A stretch of 64,000 nucleotides of DNA from Doryteuthis pealeii (GCA_023376005.1 CM042139.1:143339664-143403663), one strand, 5' to 3'; shown: positions 33,764-45,514, counted from the stretch's first letter. Notes: a model not told the origin generated them from the sequence alone. Numbers and translations are program-made.

Positions 33764-33806
<43 letters not shown>

Positions 33807-33835
33807 ACTCTTTCTCTCTCAATATATCAGCTGAC
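33744..33835. repeat. Poly-C then (CT)n tract
   Basis: C run 33744-33756, then CT repeats 33765-33821. Confidence 0.95.
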
Positions 33836-34165
33836 CTTTTTGCTGACCAATTGAAAAACACTTTTTTTCATATCTAGCAAATAAGCTGGCTTAGACTTTA
33901 AATTATAAAAATCCAAAAATACTTATTCTACATTTAGATACAGAATTACATGGTATTGTTTTCCTAGTAATATCCTTTGGAATCGTGATAATGAGCCCTC
34001 TCTCTTTCCTCATTATATTTATCTATCTCTGATATATACTTGCACACATACATAAAAATATACACCCTATATCACCCTCACACTCACACCTTTAAATTTC
34101 TATATATATATTTATTGATATTATAATATTGATCTATCTATCCACAAACACAAATATATGTGGGG
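33836..34165. other. No feature recognised
   Basis: AT-rich sequence with short TA patches. Confidence 0.45.
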
Positions 34166-34385
34166 GGAGTCCCTTTTGGCATAATGGTTAACATGATAGA
34201 CTGCAACAGCATAATGAGTGAGTTCAAACCCCAGTTGTGCTATTTTATTCCCTTTCAGACGAATACCCTTGTAAAGTTATGAAACCCCCAGCTATGGGTT
34301 AAATAGTACCCATATTTTTCTTCTACAAGGATGGCTTTTACATTAGATAATTCTCAAAGGTTGATATGCCAAAAAACCAAACCAA
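34166..34385 (+). repeat. SINE-B copy, near full length
   Basis: Head gagtcccttttggcataatg gtta, B-box-like gagttcaaacccc, body cccccagctatgggttaaat ag, end aaggttgatatgcc. Confidence 0.8.
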
Positions 34386-34394
34386 ACAAATATG

Positions 34395-35340
34395 TTTGCT
34401 CTTTCAGTGGAGCTTAGAATATGCTGACTGTATCCTCTGGAAAGGGGTAAGACTCACTCCCAAAAGGGGTGCCCTTTGTATGACACTAAACTGCATCTGG
34501 TGGTGAGGCTTCAGTTCTGAAGCCTTAATTGCCATTACTCCAAGATCTACTCTGACCTGGAGTGGTAGTACGTTAGGGTTCCATCTAAGGATTAAATAGA
34601 ATTGCTTGAATTTTTTTTGTATTTGTTAGGACCGTGTTTTAAAAAAAAACCTTCAGAAACAAATACGGAAAAAATGTAAATATTATTGGAAATTCAACAG
34701 AGAATTCTCTTCCCCTGCCACTAGGGGCAAATTGCCAACAGGAGGTTGGCGCGAGAATCAAACCAAATGTAACTTATCACGGAGCAGTCACTGAGGGAAG
34801 TCACAAATAGGCGATGCCTAGACTTTACTTATCACAGAACAGTTACCAGGGAAGGACATGAAAATAAGCGCCTCCAGCCACCTCGCCCATAACCAGCATA
34901 CTTTCTAGGCATTGTATCAACAAACGTTCTAAGGCTGATACAATAGCATACTAACAGAAGGCTGAGGAACAAGAAACGACCTGACGAAGCGTCTTAACAA
35001 CATCCCAACCAGTGACCAGAATACCCCTGTTATCACCACTTCTCCAACGAACAGTATTTAACCTCACAGATAAGTCTTGTAGCAAATACCATTAAAATTT
35101 GCAACAACATTTCTGTACCTTTTGATAATATAAGTGTCTGCATTTTATATTGTATTTGTTTCTTTCTTTCGTCCGAAATAGCCAACTACGGAGAATAAGG
35201 GCTCCAACGAATCCCCGTAAATACTCTTAATATATGTAAATGAATTAATATATGTGAATATGTAAATGACACAGTTTCTTAACCCCTAGGCATAAAATAA
35301 TACTTGACAGGTTGTCATGCCATTGAAATCAATCAACAAA
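34395..35340 (+). repeat. SINE-C copy split by a 533-base insertion
   Basis: The 5' part runs 34395-34683 (cagtggagcttagaatatgc ... gtatgacactaaactgcatc ... cggaaaaaatgtaaatatt). The 3' part resumes after 35216 (cctaggcataaaataatact ... gttgtcatgccattgaaatc). Confidence 0.75.
34684..35216. mobile_element. GC-richer insertion of unresolved class inside SINE-C
   Basis: Flanked by GTAAATAT (34676-34683) and GTAAATAC (35217-35224). It is GC-richer than the surroundings, with a TATA-like gtatttaacc near 35054 and attaaaa near 35090. It could be a solo LTR (first bases decayed from TGTTGG) or a DNA element with 8-base target duplication. No coding sequence. Confidence 0.6.
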
Positions 35341-35439
35341 TATATGCCTATTAGATCTAGTTGGTGGTGAAGTCATTGAACTTAGGTTCAACCTATAATC
35401 CCAAATTGTAAGCAATGGGTTTTAATCTTTTTCATCCAA

Positions 35440-35705
35440 CTTTTGCACAATAATTTTTAAAGAGATCTATTTGACCCATAAATTAAATCCTAACAGGTAC
35501 TCCCACTCAGTCAGAATGGACATGAGAATAATGGCAGTGATGGGGTTACTCTACACTCGTCAGACCTAGAACCTCATCAGCAGATACAGTTTGGTGCCAT
35601 ACACAGGACACCCCTCTGAGGGGGGTCTTACCACTTCTGCAGAGTATACAGTCAGCATATTTTAAGCCCTGCCAAGAGGTTGGTGGATTCTGTAGGGGTA
35701 GGACA
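35440..35705 (-). repeat. SINE-C copy
   Basis: The plus strand reads agatctatttgacccataaa, cacaggacacccctctgagg and agagtatacagtcagcatat ttt. Confidence 0.7.
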
Positions 35706-35794
35706 AAATACCAACAATACTATGTATCAAACAATGTGATATTATTTACAAAAAATCAACAATTAGTGCTATTAAGAGATATTTTCCTGAGACA

Positions 35795-35995
35795 TACGAG
35801 GGTGGACTGAAAATCTCATATGATAATGTCATATATATAGTTGCCTTCTTTCTACCATGGGATTGAAGCACTGCAACACAAATGGAAGAAGTGTATGGGC
35901 CACAAGGAGTGGCTATGTTGAAAAATAAACCTCATTTAATTACATTCCCCAAGAGTATCTTGGTAAGCCTATGAACTTTTCAGCTGACACTCATA
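35795..35995. mobile_element. Internally deleted mariner, 201 bp
   Basis: Left end TACGAGGGTGGACTGAAAAT and the complement of the right end TATGAGTGTCAGCTGAAAAG form imperfect inverted termini. The interior keeps a transposase C-terminal trace, YHGIEALQHKWKKCMGHK. It is bordered by TA on both sides, as expected for mariner. Confidence 0.75.
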
Positions 35996-36079
35996 CTTAT
36001 TTATATATAACATATACTTATATTTAAGCAAAGAATCTACTAAAAACGTATGTACTAAACAGATTGACTAAGCAAAATG

Positions 36080-36192
36080 AATGGTGTGTTGACTGCAGGG
36101 GCTGGGGGCTATGTTGAAAAACAAACCTTATTTGGACATGTTCCATGAGAATATCTTGGTTAGCCTATGAACTTCTCAGCTGACCCTTGTGT
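36080..36192 (+). mobile_element. Second 3' end of the same mariner
   Basis: ggctatgttgaaaaacaaac through agcctatgaacttctcagct gacccttgtg repeats 35920-35990 of the neighbouring element. The 5' end is missing. Confidence 0.65.
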
Positions 36193-36205
36193 GTGTGTGG
36201 GTATA

Positions 36206-36206
36206 A

Positions 36207-36243
<37 letters not shown>
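36206..36243. repeat. (TA)n microsatellite
   Basis: Pure TA next to the mariner 3' end. Confidence 0.95.
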
Positions 36244-36245
<2 letters not shown>

Positions 36246-36506
36246 ACATGTATATATATAGTTTATCAATATTATCTTACAATGATTTCACAGTACAATT
36301 CAATATCAAAATAAATGACAAAATTTTAAAGCAAAAAGTTGGCTTAGACATAAAATAAAAATTGTTTGTGTAAAAAAATGTATTTAAAAAAAATAATTCA
36401 AAGAAGTTCTTTTAAATAAAATCTATGCATATTTGTATACACATAGAATGTTGCTATTTGTGTGCTTAGTAATACAAGTTCATTCAGTATTGTGAGTGCT
36501 TAAATG

Positions 36507-36510
<4 letters not shown>

Positions 36511-36571
<61 letters not shown>
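36511..36571 (+). repeat. (GA)n microsatellite
   Basis: About 30 uninterrupted GA units. Confidence 0.98.
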
Positions 36572-36573
<2 letters not shown>

Positions 36574-36828
36574 ATAGTAGTTTGAAGGGTTTTGTTTACA
36601 TTTGATAGTCAGTAACAAAGTTCATTGTAAACAGACAAACGTCTGTTGTTATCACTCGAGGAAAGGCTTGAGAAAATTCTTTTTACTTTGAGTAGATATT
36701 GTGTGTTTCTTGATACAGATTCAAGAAAAGGGACACTAGAAGAGGAACTGACTGAAAAAATTTTAAAAACGTGATGTCTGTGGAAACCAAGAGGATTGCT
36801 GATTGTTAAAATTATTTACAGTTACAGA

Positions 36829-37055
36829 AGCATGGTGGTGTACTGGTTAGAGTCGCAGGAAATGGACTCGTCGACCCATGTTCAATTCCTGGATGAAGCC
36901 ACAGTTCACATAGTGCTAATCCTCTAGGGAAAGGTATGAATCCAACTATTCTCCCTTCAACTATGGGTAAATAGTAGGACAGACTGGGCTCTTTAACCTT
37001 GGTTAGGCAACCAGTCTAGGAGAAGAAAAACTCTGAATTCAAACCTGGTCACTAC
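36829..37055 (+). repeat. SINE-A copy with well preserved head
   Basis: GTGTACTGGTTAGAGTCGCA (A box region), CATGTTCAATTCCTGG (B box), then gaaaggtatgaatccaacta ttctccc, aaccttggttaggcaaccag and gaaaaactctgaattcaaac. Confidence 0.85.
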
Positions 37056-37124
37056 TAGAATACTCAAGCCTACTTAGTGATCTATTTCAATTTAAAAAAA
37101 AATTATTTATAAGAATTATCCTGG

Positions 37125-37715
37125 TCAAATAGGACCCAAAATTAGTAAAGAATATTTATATAGGGATAACATTCTGTACTTGCCATGGTTACCCTATTTG
37201 GTCTTAGGGGGCATGAGAGTTAATTACCTCCAAGAGTGGAAGTGCCAAAGTTAAATTTTCTTAGACCCACCAGCCTTTGCAAAAGTAACATCCACCAGTT
37301 GTGTCATCTGTCTGCAAGACAAAGGGGCATTGAGCCCCCAGCATGTCATGTCCCAAGACATTTAGCCTCAAGACTTTTATCTACTAAAATATTGTTTTCC
37401 TATTAGGACATATTTCTTATACACTTATATATAAGCTCTTTTTTCTCCTGTCATATCTGCTTTCTCTACTATTAAGTTTGCTCAGGCAATAAAATATCCT
37501 TGTAATCACTTCACTGAGAATTGTTGTTACATGTATTCCATACAAGGAAATAATTTACTCAACCAATTATTGTTTGTCAATATTTACATTATTTTAATTG
37601 GCTAAGATACAGTGAGATACATTCATTGTCTATATTCTATTGGTTAGAAATTATTGGTGATTAAACTACTATTGTATCCTTTTATGTTTTGAACACACTC
37701 AACTTCTTGGACAAA
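37125..37715. other. No gene supported
   Basis: Mixed sequence, slightly GC-richer at 37190-37370, without recognised frames or repeats. Confidence 0.4.
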
Positions 37716-37719
37716 AATC

Positions 37720-38460
37720 GCTCTGTTGGTGGGTCCTAGAATTCTTTGACTGTATTCCCTGAAGATGATTAAGAGCCCCACCAATAAAAGGGTGTCCTGG
37801 TTATGACACTAAAGTGTATCTGATGATGAGGTTCCAGTTCTGGAGATCTGGGGAGCAAGGAGTACCCCTTCATTGTCATTACTTTTAAGTCTACTCTGAC
37901 CTGGAGTGGTAGTACCAATTATCACACTTTCAATGGGGCTTGCAATATGCTGACCTGTATCCCCTGCATAGGTTTAAAACCCCTCCTAAAATGGGGTATC
38001 CTGGATGTGACACTAAACTGCATCTGATGGTGAGGCTCCAGTTTTGAAGATCTGAGGACTGTCGAGTACTCTCTCATTCACATTGTGTGTAAACAAAATA
38101 GGAATGCTTACTTTAAACCATATAGTTGAGTATGAATTATTTGTATTGTATAGGAATACTCGATACCACTTAACTGTGTGCAAATTATTTGTATTAATAA
38201 TAGATATTTGTCTCTCTTCATTGCCATTACTCCCAGGTCCACTCTGACCCAGAGTGGTAGTACCTGTTAGGGTTCCATTTATGGGTTAAATAGATCTGTT
38301 AAGATTTTCATATTTGATAGGACCGTGTGCAAAATACCCTTCTTAAGAAACAACTACACAAAAAATGTAAATATGAATGTATAATGAACATGATTCCCTA
38401 ACATCTAGGTATAACACAACCCTAGATTGGTTGACATGTCATTAAAATCAATCAATTATA
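37720..38460 (+). repeat. Tandem SINE-C arrangement
   Basis: The 5' region occurs twice in direct order (37720-37920 and 37925-38075, each with gacactaaa[g/c]tg[t/c]atctgatg). The internal 50-base repeat (38110-38200) follows, then a third middle and 3' end (38215-38460, ccactctgacccagagtggt ... gttgacatgtcattaaaatc). Confidence 0.75.
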
Positions 38461-39190
38461 ATCCTTACTGAACAAAATATGTATATTTTTATAAACCTTG
38501 TCTAATTTCAATTTAAGGAATTAATCAAATAAAAACCAAAATACATACTTTACCTAAAAGATAGCATCAGCTCGTGGGAAGTCAGAAAAAATACTTTGAT
38601 GACTGAATAATGAGGCTATGAATTTATATGAATTAACAATTTTCTCAAAATAAAATTCTGGACATTTTTTAGTGTTTCTAGTTCTGACCATATTTTTCTC
38701 AATTTTTTTCTTTCAAATTCACTTTTCACATTTATCCTACAAGAGTAATATTTTGAGGTATACTGAAGAGGCTGATACCCATGCAGCCCAGTTTACCCAA
38801 ATAGTCCTGGGGTCAATGGTATAGCTACAAATGGAACAAAGGAAGGATCACTCTCCCTGGGTGCAGAGTAGTGCCTTCTCAATATTCCTTTTTTTTTAAT
38901 AAAAATGCAATGCACCTCTAATTCTTGAATAAATTTTTAATGGTAGCAATGAGTTAGTGGGTACTGAGGTAATCATGGATATTAGGTTGCGGGTTTTTTG
39001 GTTCAAAATTCTTTTCTGTTAGCTTAGTAAATAATGCATATAGTTAAACCCAGATTTTCCCATATGCACACTTTAAAAAGCAAGTGGAATGGGCTCAACA
39101 CTGGCACAAAACTTGGGATATCTTGCTACATTTTTCAATATCTATCAACTAGTCTACATGATTCAGCACTTTTTGTTCTCTTGTTATTTA
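38461..39190. other. No feature recognised
   Basis: AT-rich sequence without supported features. Confidence 0.45.
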
Positions 39191-39194
39191 TTTA

Positions 39195-39610
39195 TAAATT
39201 AGCTTAAAAGCCGACTTATTGGGTGGCAATTAAGCCAACTCCTGCAGAATGTTCTTGGTTGGGTCTTTGGCCCAACAATGACACTTCCTGAATTGAGTAG
39301 GTATTAAATTTTATTAAACTTGAACAATATTTTTCAAAAAAAATTTTTACAACCCCCCCCCAAAAAAAAAAAACAAAAAAAAACATAAAAATTGCCAAAA
39401 ACAACTGCAGTGATTAAAACTCAGGAATTCAAAATTTCAGGATTGTGGGTCGGGATTTGGCTGGGGATATTTTTAATTTTCTCATGGAGTCGGCCCGATT
39501 CCAAAATGGTATGATATATTGAGCTACAGCCGCTAAGAGTAAAGTTGAAAGAATTAGACACACTGACACTCTTATTTATTGTTAGAGACACAAACAAATA
39601 AATTCCAGCA
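39195..39610 (+). repeat. Repeat R1, copy 1 (5' region)
   Basis: Shares gggtggcaattaagccaact, tggcccaacaatgacacttc ctg, attaaattttattaaactt, tccaaaatggtatgatatat and agtaaagttgaaag with the R1 copies at 47020, 54485 and 62700. Class unknown; non-coding. Confidence 0.75.
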
Positions 39611-39994
39611 CCTGTAGATCTAGACTTTTTTTTTTCACCGTCAAAATTTTATTCACTCCCAGGGATCTATAATGGACTATTTTGAGAAGCCCTGATCAAA
39701 ATATTTACACAAGATATAGTAGATGTGACTAATCACCTTTGGAAATATTTTGATTCTCATTCAATACACCCCACACCATGTCTGCCTTTCTTTCAGTAAA
39801 CGACTGCATTGTAAAGAATTGTTCTTGAAATCAATGATGTCTGTTGGAATTTATTTATTTCTAAGTATAAGTTCAATTTTATCATGAAATTACTTTGGGG
39901 AAATTATTGCAGCATATTTTTAAAAACCAGTTATCAGTTGAAGTTACTGGAAAATTGAAAGAAACAAACCTTGAGTAAAATTACCAGAGCTAAA

Positions 39995-40165
39995 AGAGGG
40001 AGTCTATGTGTAGAGTGGATAACATGCTGAACTGTGACATCATAGTAAATGATTTGGAACTCCAGTTGCTCAATTCCACAAAGTTTCAGACTAATACATT
40101 TGGAAAATTTATGAATTAAAAGAGTCATGAGAATCCATACTGTCAGTGCGACCTGATGATGAAAA
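39995..40165 (+). repeat. SINE-B head fragment next to a LINE 3' tail fragment
   Basis: 39995-40110 is a SINE-B head (gggagtctatgtgtagagtg gataac, then ggaactccagtt). 40125-40165 (gagaatccatactgtcagtg cgac) matches the LINE 3' end at 60145. Confidence 0.6.
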
Positions 40166-40169
40166 TGAC

Positions 40170-40555
40170 CAATGATTGTAGAAAGCACTTGGTGAGTAAG
40201 TTTTGGATAATCTATTTGTTAAGTTTCTGACCGCCATCCTTGGCCAGTTGTAAAGAACTTAATGTAAGTAAGTAAGTCCTGAGCTACAGAATCCTTTGGT
40301 AAGTGAATAAGTCCTGAGTTATGGAATCCTACGTAGTGTCAAAGGTCCAGTGATATAATCCTATGTTCCGTCGTCCACGAAGGTTCAAAGCATTGTGAGC
40401 AGGTATGACCAGAACAGCCAGTATAAATAATAATATCAGCAGCAGAATACTGCCAGTGGTTGGTCAATAGGTTGGTCACATGGTTATCGGCAAGTCTATA
40501 AGTAGAAGTGAACATCCAGCACACGCCTTATAACCCCAAAACTCCAACACTATTA
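40170..40555. other. No gene supported
   Basis: Contains two short direct repeats (aagtcctgagctacagaatc c / aagtcctgagttatggaatc c, near 40277 and 40310). The 61-codon minus frame at 40339-40524 is unrecognised. Confidence 0.4.
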
Positions 40556-40559
40556 TTAT

Positions 40560-40811
40560 ACTAAAGCTGAGCGAATCAACTTTTGGCTTTTTTATGGTTT
40601 AGTTTAATGACACAAAAGTTATACTAAATTATTCCGTACTTTTAGGATTGAGTTGTTTGAAAGAAATTATATTCTAATTGTTTCTAATTAGTTGTAATTT
40701 GCAATTAAGTCAAAACCTTACCTGTCCCTAAATTTACTTTCTGTCTATCACTTTCCCCCTCTCTATGTATCTCTTGATTACCTTCTTGTTATATATGTTA
40801 GTTTCTCTGGG

Positions 40812-40815
<4 letters not shown>
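40560..40815 (+). repeat. Repeat R3, copy 1
   Basis: Inverted homologue of 52110-52370: tactaaagctgagcgaatca, tggtttagtttaatgacaca, tatactaaattattccgtac and ctatcactttccccctctct atgtat. Class unknown. Confidence 0.75.

Positions 40816-40816
<1 letters not shown>

Positions 40817-40881
<65 letters not shown>
40817..40881 (+). repeat. (GA)n microsatellite
   Basis: About 32 GA units with one slip, directly at the end of R3. Confidence 0.97.
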
Positions 40882-40885
<4 letters not shown>

Positions 40886-41600
40886 GAGAATTTGAAATGT
40901 ATTTGTATGCTAAATTTCATAAGCAGCAACCCGTAGCTTAAATTAGAACACGTAAGAAAAATTCGCAGTGAAGTGATTACAAACTTTCCCTTTCTTAGAA
41001 ATCTTACAAAATGATTTTAATGTTTTGTCCGGCCGTATTTATTTAAAAATTTTTTAATTCGCTTTGCCAACTCACTTTTCCCTAATCTCAATTATCTACC
41101 CAGAGCTCAATGGGTGACCCAACGTGTCATGTTTTGTCTAGTTTTTATATAGAATTGAATCAAAATTAAAAGACCTTGTAAGACAACCACTCCCCACAAA
41201 ATAAAAATAAAAAATTGTTTAAAAGAACCTTGTTTGTTGTTTATAATGAAATATACTTAAGAGAAAACATATCCAGTAAAGGTAATGAGTAGATACAAAT
41301 TGAAATCAGCTTGTTATTTTTCTGTAAACATTGAAACTGAATAGATTGCAAAATCATTAAAAAAAGACAACTTTCTGAAAAGGACTGATCATATATAAGA
41401 GGTTGTTCTGACCCTCATCAAAATATTGGATATTTCTTTAGACATCTTGATGTAAGGGTTTATCTATTATTTTTAGATGACAGTTGATTTAACTCTGCTT
41501 CCATTGTGTGTGCTCAATTATTATACATACATGTCCAAATATACACTAAAAGATGCTGAATGAAATGTGGCAAAATATTCTTAGAAGTAATCTTTCATAT
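40882..41600. other. No feature recognised
   Basis: AT-rich sequence without supported features. Confidence 0.45.
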
Positions 41601-41608
41601 ATATATAT

Positions 41609-41991
41609 GGTAATCTTGAACTTTAAGTGACTAAATTCCTACCATAGAATTGTATTTGCGCATTATTTGAAATTAACTTAATTGTTATTAAAAAGACATT
41701 TTATGATAATTTTAACTTTCATTTAAGTCTTAAAAGGACTTTACTCTCAAAGCAATGAGAGATAAGTCATCTGGTTGTTTTTCTGAGAAGAAGCTTGTAA
41801 ACTATGGCAGCCATCTTTGATTCAACTTAATTTTCACGGAGAAAACATGACGCTATTCAAATACATTTTAATGCATGTTTTTAAGTCCAAAATATAAAAT
41901 GTCTTTTAAATAACAATTAAGTTATTATTTCAAATAATGCGCAAATACAATATTATGGTAGGAATTTTGTCACTTAAAGTTCTAGATTACC
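41609..41991. mobile_element. MITE with about 100-bp terminal inverted repeats
   Basis: GGTAATCTTGAACTTTAAGT at 41609 is matched by the complement of 41972-41991, GGTAATCTAGAACTTTAAGT. Similarity continues for about 100 bases (acctaccata, ttgtatttgcgcattatttg aaat, taacttaattgttatt, aaagacattttat) with few changes. The 383-bp element has no coding capacity and the target duplication is not clear. Confidence 0.88.
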
Positions 41992-43135
41992 TAAAATTCA
42001 ATATTACCTAACATGGGAGCTGATGTTAGGTGTGAGACTCACCTCATCAAAAACAATCTCCCAGATGTAGCACTCATGAAAAGGGAAGATACTTCCTTGC
42101 TGTTCGGTTTTAGTAAACATGTCATTTAAAGCTTAAGTGGTTATCAAATTAATTATCGAACATGCTCATTGGTTCAGTTATCTAATGGGAACAAGTGCTT
42201 TCAGTGTGATTTGACCGTAATTTTAAATTACTGCCAACATATAATTTTGATATCTTTTCTTCGGCTTACTTAATGTATACTTACTGCGTGTGTTAGGGAG
42301 AGAAGCACAAACAAAATATACATCTGTGCCTGATGGGCACTAGCCTCAACTCATTCTAATCTTACTTTTCAAAGTCATCTGATCACGTAACTCTCTAAGC
42401 CAATCAGAGGCCCGCTTTTGATGGTTCTGGGGTTAAACTTTGTCAATCAAACTCTCGGTGATTTTCCATCGAATTACCATAACTAAACTATACTAAAAAA
42501 AAGCTATGCCTATCATTATGTAACAATATCAGCAAGATGTAAGTTTTTTTCTGAAATCGTACTATTGAAAAACTTGACCAATCTAAAGATTCTAGAGAAG
42601 AGGTTTGGTTTCTAAAAGTAAGTACAAATGAATAATCCAGACAGCATGGATGGAATTCTCTCAGAATAGTTCTTAACTATTTTGAAATTTTCGTTCATTT
42701 GATTTTAAGAATATTAATAGTAATCCCTTCCTTGGAAAATATTTTAGACTGAGCTTGGTTCACAATCTAAAATCTTATAAAAATATTAAGAGAATTCTAC
42801 AAAGAGATGAAAAGATAGAGATAAAATTTACAGACAATGCCAATAGACATTATACAAAATGTTCCAGAAAGATCAGCAACTAAATCTTTAGGCGTGCTTT
42901 CTATTTAAAAAGATATTATAAATAACTTCTCTAAGTAGATTAGTATTTCATGCACTCCATCTGTTGTGAAGTATTACCAAATCTCAATGCACTATAATTT
43001 TTTTTCTTTTTACCCTTGGCTCTAAAATTCATATGTCCATTGGTTTTAGAAATAAATACATTTCTTCTGAAATACTGAAATTCACTTGTAATTGTATAAT
43101 TATTTAAGTATTTTAGATTTTGATGAAAATTCTGA
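41992..43135. other. No gene supported
   Basis: AT-rich; 42450-42535 repeats the fragment at 17780-17870 (gattttccatcgaattacca, gctatgcctatcattatgta acaata). Confidence 0.4.
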
Positions 43136-43137
43136 AT

Positions 43138-43345
43138 CACCATTACCCCCAAGTCCTCTCTAACCCGCAGTGGTAGTACCTGTTAGGACCCTATCTATGG
43201 GTCTAATAGAAAAGATGAGTTTAAAAAAAACTGAGTTTTAAAAAGTTTTACAATACTCATCAAGAATGAATAAAACAAAATGTCTTCGGTATAAAATAAC
43301 CCAAACAAAGATTGACATGCCGTAAAACGCAACAGCACAAACCAA
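43138..43345 (+). repeat. SINE-C 3' half
   Basis: cacccattaccc-type start (accattacccccaagtcctc), gcagtggtagtacctgttag gaccc, and end gattgacatgccgtaaaac. Confidence 0.7.
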
Positions 43346-43415
43346 AAAGTCTGAAAAAAATAAAATTATCATTTTTATCATCTTTTGTATCTTATTGAGT
43401 GAGGTGTTCAAAATG

Positions 43416-43482
43416 TAACGATTATTGCCATATGAAGTGGACTCTTCGAATTCAATTCCTGAACGATGCTATTTGTCTGAAG
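43416..43482 (+). repeat. SINE-A head fragment
   Basis: gtaacgattattgccatatg aagtgg and gaattcaattcctgaacgat gc match the tRNA-like head. Confidence 0.6.
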
Positions 43483-43649
43483 TTTTGACATGAAGATTGA
43501 TATGTATTATTTTGTTGTTTTGGACTGTTGTCTTCATCTTTATTGTCATCATGATGTATAGAGACATGACATTTTCCTTTTTTCAGATGAACGTGATACT
43601 TCTCATGATGCTTCTTGGATCGATGGGCATACAAAAACATTGACGTCAT
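43452..43649 (-). other. His/Lys-rich open frame, 65 codons, coding status uncertain
   Basis: Translation begins MTSMFLYAHRSKKHHEKYHV and is rich in His, Lys and Asp in its first 40 codons. The last about 10 codons lie on the SINE-A head fragment, which argues against an intact gene end. No splice acceptor precedes it and no family was recognised. Confidence 0.2.
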
Positions 43650-43788
43650 TATTTGATATATGTCAGTTATTCAACACCTTGTTTGCTCAACAGACAAACT
43701 ATTCAAAATGATTTCCCACGTTAAGTCATCCCTATGACAACACTGGAGTGTTGTATTTCTATATATAAAGATGTCGCTGCTTACGTCA
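43641..43788 (+). promoter_or_regulatory. Promoter-like cluster: CRE, TATA box, CRE-like site
   Basis: A perfect palindromic CRE TGACGTCA lies at 43641-43648, TATATAAA at 43762-43769, and TTACGTCA at 43781-43788. Such spacing would suit a plus-strand start near 43795, but no coding exon was recognised downstream. Sites were found by eye only. Confidence 0.3.
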
Positions 43789-44171
43789 CAAAACATCCAG
43801 GAATTGGTATGGTTTATCAATGAGTATTTAATTTATAGTCAAAATCATTAATACATAGAATAAAAAACAACCCTGTATACTAAAAAATTAAGTATGCAAC
43901 ATTAAACAGGTCCACATAGTTTGTTAAAACAAGTTTTAATTAAAAAACATGACAGGTATTATTGATTTATTAAAAAAATTTTTTATTTTAATATATATTT
44001 ATTTAACTGTATTCGGTTTAGCTTTGCGCATGTCCGCTTTTCATTGCAAGTTTAAATTTAATAACAGTGACATCAATCATGCTTACCCCTCTGCTTTTTT
44101 TCAGATTCAATAACTCAGGGTTTAGAAAAATTAAAAAGGTATTCTATAGTTAAATCTAATATTTTGCAATA

Positions 44172-44229
44172 AAATTATTAATTGATATTAAGATTATAAT
44201 ATAATTTTATTAATATCAATTAATAATTT
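44172..44229. repeat. Perfect short inverted repeat (19-base arms, 20-base loop)
   Basis: AAATTATTAATTGATATTA (44172-44190) is exactly complementary to 44211-44229. AT-only stem; may be a MITE remnant or chance in AT-rich DNA. Confidence 0.7.
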
Positions 44230-44536
44230 GTATTTCATTATACGGTAAAAAAAAGTTCTTTTTTGATCATCGTCTGTTGTAAAACAAAACAAGCATTTTA
44301 CATTTGACGCCCCCCCTCAGATATTTGAATTAATTGGAATTTAACTGTTAAAATGTTGGTTTTATTAGAAAGAAAACATATTTATTTGAAGTTTGACAGC
44401 AGAACTATTTTTTATGTATAATATAAAATAATATAAGATTTCAAAGATCTATTTACATTTTTTTATGAAAGGGCGTGGCAAAAATTCCTTTTACGTAATT
44501 TTGGAATTAATTTTTACACCACCCAGAGGGTAGGTT

Positions 44537-44625
44537 TTTGCAAGTAGTGCTAATACACTTGAAAAAAAGGTATGAATCCAACTATTCTTCCTCCAGCTAT
44601 GCATAAATAGTGGGACACACTGGTG
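44537..44625 (+). repeat. SINE-A fragment (middle)
   Basis: caagtagtgctaatacactt, ggtatgaatccaactattct tcctccagctatgc and ataaatagtgggacacactg g. Confidence 0.7.
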
Positions 44626-44842
44626 TAGGGGGTTAATGAGAGCGGATTCCGGTTGGTGAGGACGATTTCCGGTCGTTGAGAAACGATTCCCAAATGATTT
44701 TCTGCTTAAGGAACAATGTGAAATTGGAATTTCTTGGTTTGTTTATAATGGAATTTATTTTTAATTTTGATATTCAATAATTATTGATAAATCATTTTAG
44801 AAAGAACTTCTGTTTTAATATTAATACATCTGTTAACATATT

Positions 44843-45230
44843 GTTGGGATTATCTTCCCATTTGGTCTGTAAGAGTTATCTTCCCCCTGATTTGTTGCTT
44901 GTTCTCACCAGGGGCTATAGTATTTAAGCGGCTGGTTTGAACGTCTCTTGCTCTCTTTTCCTGTTCCTCAAACTACGAGACACATGGGTTAGATTCTGGT
45001 CTACCCCTTCTTGTTGGGGCTTCGTCGCCCCTTACATTACTGTAAGTTATTCACACAGCATGGACTATTCCTAGTCTCATGTCTGTGGCTTTTATGTTTA
45101 TCTTTTTACCATTCATGAATGTGTCTTTATCTTTATTTATGTACACCTTGTATTATGTACCCTTTTATCCATGTGCTGTATACATATTAAATGTTTTGTT
45201 TATCAAACCTTTGTCGGAGTTTGTATCTTC
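44843..45230 (+). repeat. Putative solo LTR (LTR-B)
   Basis: Starts TGTTGGGATTATC, has a TATA-like GTATTTAAG at about 44920, a cytosine-rich region with cttgttggggcttcgtcgcc cc, and ATTAAA near 45187. It ends near tcggagtttgtatcttca. No gag-pol sequence adjoins it. Boundaries and target duplication are not certain. Confidence 0.4.
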
Positions 45231-45514
45231 AAAATAATATCACTTTAAATCTTAGAATATTAACAGCAATTTCAATAAATCTTATGTTTATGCTGGTATT
45301 GTGAAATAGAATCGAATATACTAGAATAAATAGAGATAGATATGAATCGATGGGAACAGATAATTGATAGATATAAATATCAGGATTCAGCTAAGTGGAC
45401 TATTATTCTATATAACATTCTCGCAGACAAAGCAAAGTTACAACAATTTATGTTATGCATGTTCGTAATACACGTCTTTATTCCAATTCTAAGTTGTGTT
45501 GTTCTAATCAGTGT

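Noticed and set aside
44080..44160. Microexon after the acceptor TTACCCCTCTGCTTTTTTTC AG
   Set aside because: Only about 34 bases before a weak GTATTC donor; no coding support.
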